This document shows positions 61,089-64,000 of a stretch of DNA of 64,000 bases, piece after piece (position 1 is the first letter of the stretch; each line of letters begins with the position of its first letter). Source of the stretch: Trinickia violacea (GTDB taxonomy: Bacteria; Pseudomonadota; Gammaproteobacteria; Burkholderiales; Burkholderiaceae); NCBI RefSeq assembly GCF_005280735.1, contig NZ_CP040077.1:4030001-4094000 (forward strand), written 5' to 3'. The translations under genes were made by a program, and so were the position numbers. The notes under the pieces are model-generated. The model worked only from the letters and a program-made list of their open reading frames with translations, made no database searches and was not told the origin of the DNA.

Positions 61089-61418
61089 TTACGCGCCCTC
61101 CTTCGAACCAGCGGGACCCGCGATCTTCTTGGGCTCCTTCTTCTTGAACATCTCGAGCATTCGCCTCGTGACGAGGAACCCGCCGAACACGTTGACCGCC
61201 GCGAGCGCGACCGCAACCGTGCCGAAGAACTTGCCGGGGCCGACCGTCAAGCCGGCCGCGAGCATCGCGCCGACGATCACGATCGCCGAGATCGCGTTGG
61301 TGACCGCCATCAGCGGTGTGTGCAGCGCGGGCGTCACATTCCAGACGACGTGGTAGCCGACGTACACCGCCAGCACGAAGATGATCAGGTTGATGACCGT
61401 GTGATTGATGACTTCCAT
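61089..61418 (-). CDS. pntAB: NAD(P) transhydrogenase subunit alpha, part 2 (membrane)
   Basis: A 109-residue membrane fragment of the alpha subunit with three helices (about 7-27, 36-57 and 60-85; VINLIIFVLAVYVGYHVVWNV, TPLMAVTNAISAIVIVGAML). It ends with a charged tail (FKKKEPKKIAGPAG). E. coli has this fused to PntA. The split three-gene form (pntAA-pntAB-pntB) is known in Rhodospirillum and many proteobacteria. Confidence 0.95.
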   Translation of the reverse strand: MEVINHTVINLIIFVLAVYVGYHVVWNVTPALHTPLMAVTNAISAIVIVGAMLAAGLTVGPGKFFGTVAVALAAVNVFGGFLVTRRMLEMFKKKEPKKIAGPAGSKEGA

Positions 61419-61428
61419 TGCCGTCCCC

Positions 61429-62571
61429 TCAAGCCTTGCGCGTGACTTCGCCGTCGCGGGCCAAAAGCGTGGCCGCGACGATGTCGTCTGCGAGATCGAT
61501 GTTGAGCGCGCCTTCCTTTGTGACGATCAGCTTCAGGAAGTCGAGCAGGTTGCGCGCGTAGAGCGACGAGGCGTCGGCCGCGACCATCGACGCGAGGTTT
61601 GTAAAGCCGACGATCGTCACGCCGTGCCTCACCACCACCTGATCGGCCTCGGTGAGCGGGCAGTTGCCGCCGCGCCGGCCTTCGAACTCGGGGCCGCGAC
61701 CGGCCGCGAGGTCGACGATCACCGAGCCGGGTTTCATCGCCTGCACGGTTTCGACGTTGATCAGCGTCGGCGCGGGGCGCCCCGGAATCAGCGCAGTCGA
61801 GATGATGATGTCGGCCTGCTTCGCACGTTCGTGGACCAACGCCGACTGCCGCGCGAGCCAGCTCGGCGGCATCGGCCGCGCATAGCCGCCGACGCCCTCC
61901 GCCGCTTCGCGCTCTTCTTGCGTTTCGTAAGGCACGTCGACGAACTTCGCGCCGAGCGATTCGATCTGCTCTTTCACCGCGGGGCGCACGTCGGACGCTT
62001 CGATCACCGCGCCCAGGCGCTTGGCCGTCGCGATCGCCTGCAAGCCCGCGACGCCCGCGCCCAGCACCAGCACGCGCGCCGCCTTCACCGTGCCCGCCGC
62101 CGTCATCAGCATCGGCAGGAAGCGCGGATAGCGTTCGGCGGCGACGAGCACGGCCTTGTAGCCGGCGATGTTCGCCTGCGACGAGAGCACGTCGAGACTT
62201 TGCGCCCGCGTCGTGCGCGGCGCGGCTTCGAGCGAGAACGCGGTCACCCCAGCGGCGGCGAGCTGCGCGGCGTTTTCAGCGTTGAACGGATCGAGCATGC
62301 CGACGAGCACGGCGCCGCGCTTCATCAGCGGCAGCTCCTCGACGGTCGGGGATTGGACTTTGAGAACGAGATCGGCATTGAACGCGGCCGCCGCATCGAC
62401 AAGCTCCGCGCCCGCGTCGGCAAACGCTTCGTCGGTGAAGCTCGCCGCGGCGCCGGCGCCCTTCTGGATCGTGACGCGATGACCTTGGGCGACGTATTTC
62501 TTGACCGTCTCGGGCGTCGCGGCGACGCGCGTTTCGTTGGCACGCGTCTCGGCTGGCACTCCGATGTGCAT
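61429..62571 (-). CDS. pntAA: NAD(P) transhydrogenase subunit alpha, part 1 (NAD-binding)
   Basis: The 380-residue soluble dI domain that binds NAD(H). It resembles alanine dehydrogenase: MHIGVPAETRANETRVAATPETVKKY at the start, VLVLGAGVAGLQAIATAKRLGAVIEASDVRP (about 170-200) as the Rossmann site, then GRPAPTLINVETVQAMKPGSVIVDLA. First gene of the transhydrogenase operon, which makes NADPH from NADH using the proton gradient. It diverges from the nudix gene. Confidence 0.96.
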   Translation of the reverse strand: MHIGVPAETRANETRVAATPETVKKYVAQGHRVTIQKGAGAAASFTDEAFADAGAELVDAAAAFNADLVLKVQSPTVEELPLMKRGAVLVGMLDPFNAENAAQLAAAGVTAFSLEAAPRTTRAQSLDVLSSQANIAGYKAVLVAAERYPRFLPMLMTAAGTVKAARVLVLGAGVAGLQAIATAKRLGAVIEASDVRPAVKEQIESLGAKFVDVPYETQEEREAAEGVGGYARPMPPSWLARQSALVHERAKQADIIISTALIPGRPAPTLINVETVQAMKPGSVIVDLAAGRGPEFEGRRGGNCPLTEADQVVVRHGVTIVGFTNLASMVAADASSLYARNLLDFLKLIVTKEGALNIDLADDIVAATLLARDGEVTRKA

Positions 62572-62781
62572 CGTGGATTCCTCCTCTGCCTTCTTGTTGT
62601 CAAGCGAAGATGAGCCAGCGAAGCACGCCGGCCCTCATAGCAACGGCTAATACATGCGACGGATTCACCGCGTCACTTTAACCGAAACTGCGCGCGCACC
62701 GAAATTTGGTCCAACCCCGATAGACGGCACGCCGGCACCGCCTCCGGCAGCCCGGGCGGGCAAACGGTAAAATGCGCGTCT

Positions 62782-63270
62782 ATGAAACCGGAAACCTGGG
62801 CCCCGCATGTGACGGTGGCGGCGATCGTCGAGCGCGACGGGCGTTTTCTCGTGGTCGAGGAGCACACCGCCGACGGCTTGCGCATCAACCAACCGGCCGG
62901 TCATTTGGAGGCCGGTGAAACGCTTGTCGACGCTGTCGTGCGCGAAACGCTCGAGGAAACGGCGCATCCGTTCACGCCTCACGCGCTGGTCGGCGTGTAC
63001 ATGACGCACTTCGGAAGGTCGGACAGCTACGGCACCACCTATTTGCGTTTCACGTTCTGCGGAACGAGCGGCGCGGTGCTGACCGATCGTGCGCTCGATG
63101 CCGACATCGTGCGCGCGCTGTGGCTGACCGCCGACGAGCTGCGCGCGGCGAGCGAGCGCCACCGCACGCCGCTCGTCATGCAATGCGTCGACGATTACCT
63201 CGCGGGCCGGCGTTTCCCGCTCGACTTCGTGCACACGCATTCGGTCGGGCCCAAGCTAGACATTCAGTGA
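62782..63270 (+). CDS. nudJ: Nudix hydrolase, NudJ-like
   Basis: A 162-residue Nudix protein. The nudix box is GHLEAGETLVDAVVRETLEETA (about 45-66), complete in its REx2EE core but with Ala in place of the usual Gly after the Glu pair. The NQPAGHLEAGE and TYLRFTFCG segments resemble E. coli NudJ, a thiamine pyrimidine pyrophosphatase and general (d)NTP pyrophosphatase. The neighbouring mnmA starts 4 bp after its stop, the same nudJ-mnmA order as in E. coli. Confidence 0.88.
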   Translation: MKPETWAPHVTVAAIVERDGRFLVVEEHTADGLRINQPAGHLEAGETLVDAVVRETLEETAHPFTPHALVGVYMTHFGRSDSYGTTYLRFTFCGTSGAVLTDRALDADIVRALWLTADELRAASERHRTPLVMQCVDDYLAGRRFPLDFVHTHSVGPKLDIQ

Positions 63271-63274
63271 ATCC

Positions 63275-64000
63275 ATGAGCAAGCAACGCGTGGTAGTGGG
63301 CATGTCGGGCGGCGTCGATTCGTCGGTGACCGCGTGGCTCCTCAAAGAACAGGGGTACGAAGTCGTCGGCCTCTTCATGAAGAACTGGGAAGACGACGAC
63401 GACAGCGAGTACTGCTCGACACGGCAGGACTGGATCGACGTCGTCTCGGTCGCCGACTTGATCGGCATCGACGTCGAGGCGGTCAACTTCGCCGCCGAAT
63501 ACAAGGACCGCGTGTTCGCGGAGTTCCTGCGCGAGTACTCGGCCGGCCGCACGCCGAACCCGGACGTGCTCTGCAACGCCGAGATCAAGTTCAAGGCGTT
63601 TCTCGATCACGCGATGTCGCTTGGCGGCGAGACCATCGCCACCGGCCACTACGCGCGCGTGCGCGAAGTCGACGGCCGTTTCGAGCTCTTGAAGGCGCTC
63701 GACCATACCAAGGACCAGTCGTACTTCCTGCACCGCCTGAACCAGGCGCAGCTTTCGAAGACGCTCTTCCCGCTCGGCGAAATCCCGAAGACGAAAGTCC
63801 GCGAGATCGCCGCGCAAATCGGCCTCCCGAACGCGAAGAAGAAGGATTCGACCGGAATCTGCTTCATCGGCGAACGGCCGTTCCGCGACTTCCTGAACCG
63901 CTACCTGCCGACCCAGCCGGGGCTGATGAAGACGCCGGACGGCAAGACCGTCGGCGAGCACATCGGGCTCGCGTTCTACACGTTCGGCCAGCGCAAGGGG
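63275..64000 (+). CDS. mnmA: tRNA-specific 2-thiouridylase MnmA (N-terminal part)
   Basis: Transfers sulfur to U34 of Lys, Glu and Gln tRNAs. The first 242 residues are present; the gene runs off the window. Visible are the PP-loop GMSGGVDSSV (about 9-18), the catalytic Cys in TPNPDVLCNAEIKF (about 97-110), GHYARV, HTKDQSYFLHRL and the second catalytic Cys in DSTGICFIGER (about 195-205), followed by PGLMKTPDGKTVGEHIGLAFYTFGQRKG. No defect is seen in the visible part. Confidence 0.97.
   Translation, partial: MSKQRVVVGMSGGVDSSVTAWLLKEQGYEVVGLFMKNWEDDDDSEYCSTRQDWIDVVSVADLIGIDVEAVNFAAEYKDRVFAEFLREYSAGRTPNPDVLCNAEIKFKAFLDHAMSLGGETIATGHYARVREVDGRFELLKALDHTKDQSYFLHRLNQAQLSKTLFPLGEIPKTKVREIAAQIGLPNAKKKDSTGICFIGERPFRDFLNRYLPTQPGLMKTPDGKTVGEHIGLAFYTFGQRKG

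Noticed and set aside
1..64000. tRNA, rRNA or CRISPR array
   Set aside because: Reading the intergenic regions showed no tRNA-like cloverleaf with conserved TTCGA arm, no rRNA sequence and no regularly spaced repeats.

Overview
The window is about 64 kb of GC-rich chromosome (roughly 64-65% G+C by eye). Gene content and order are those of a Burkholderiaceae (Betaproteobacteria) main chromosome, close to Paraburkholderia, Trinickia or Caballeronia. Indicators are the hslR/hemH/hrcA/nadK/recN block beside grpE-dnaK-dnaJ, the fused PabB-PabC enzyme, queA-tgt-yajC-secDF, glcDEF, and oxyR with a catalase and dps. Almost all of it is housekeeping sequence. No rRNA, tRNA, CRISPR array, prophage or intact insertion sequence was found.

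Layout. 1-1.7 kb: end of a deoxynucleoside kinase gene, panB, then a lone 44-codon ORF behind an RBS-masking hairpin. 1.7-11.1 kb, minus strand: pabB-pabC fusion, dnaJ, dnaK, grpE, hslR, hemH and hrcA, with heat-shock-type promoters before grpE and dnaK. 11.3-13.9 kb: nadK-recN. 13.9-23.7 kb: glnE facing away from a giant YhdP/AsmA-like protein, a nitrilase-family amidase and tldD. 23.7-25.2 kb: aroG (DAHP synthase), preceded by a transcription attenuator whose leader peptide has eight aromatic residues in a row. 25.2-31.7 kb: corrinoid adenosyltransferase, then D-2-hydroxyacid oxidation genes (Dld-like, glcD, glcE, glcF). 31.7-34.2 kb: yggS-proC and ubiA. 34.3-38.0 kb, minus strand: peroxide-defence cluster oxyR, a 50-aa protein, katA, a 53-aa membrane protein, dps. 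38.1-46.8 kb: recG diverging from queA-tgt-yajC-secD-secF. 47-48.8 kb: cytochrome b561 and two YceI proteins. 49.1-55.2 kb: pqiA split into two genes, pqiB, pqiC and a Gcr-type membrane protein. 55.3-57.9 kb: RlmL-type methyltransferase, VOC protein, WYL regulator. 57.9-59.6 kb: an AT-rich patch with a foreign-looking methyltransferase. 59.6-62.6 kb: three-gene proton-translocating transhydrogenase pntAA-pntAB-pntB. 62.8-64 kb: a nudix hydrolase and the first part of mnmA.

The most striking signal is the aroG leader (23779-23978). A near-consensus promoter, a 22-codon ORF with a Phe/Tyr/Trp run, and four mutually exclusive RNA segments ending in a strong terminator form a textbook ribosome-mediated attenuator sensing all three aromatic amino acids. 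Other items worth a second look are the two small proteins flanking katA and the 10-bp inverted repeat over their promoter, the RBS-masking hairpin at 1524-1568, a dispersed palindromic repeat family (41.7 and 46.8 kb), and the AT-rich methyltransferase patch.
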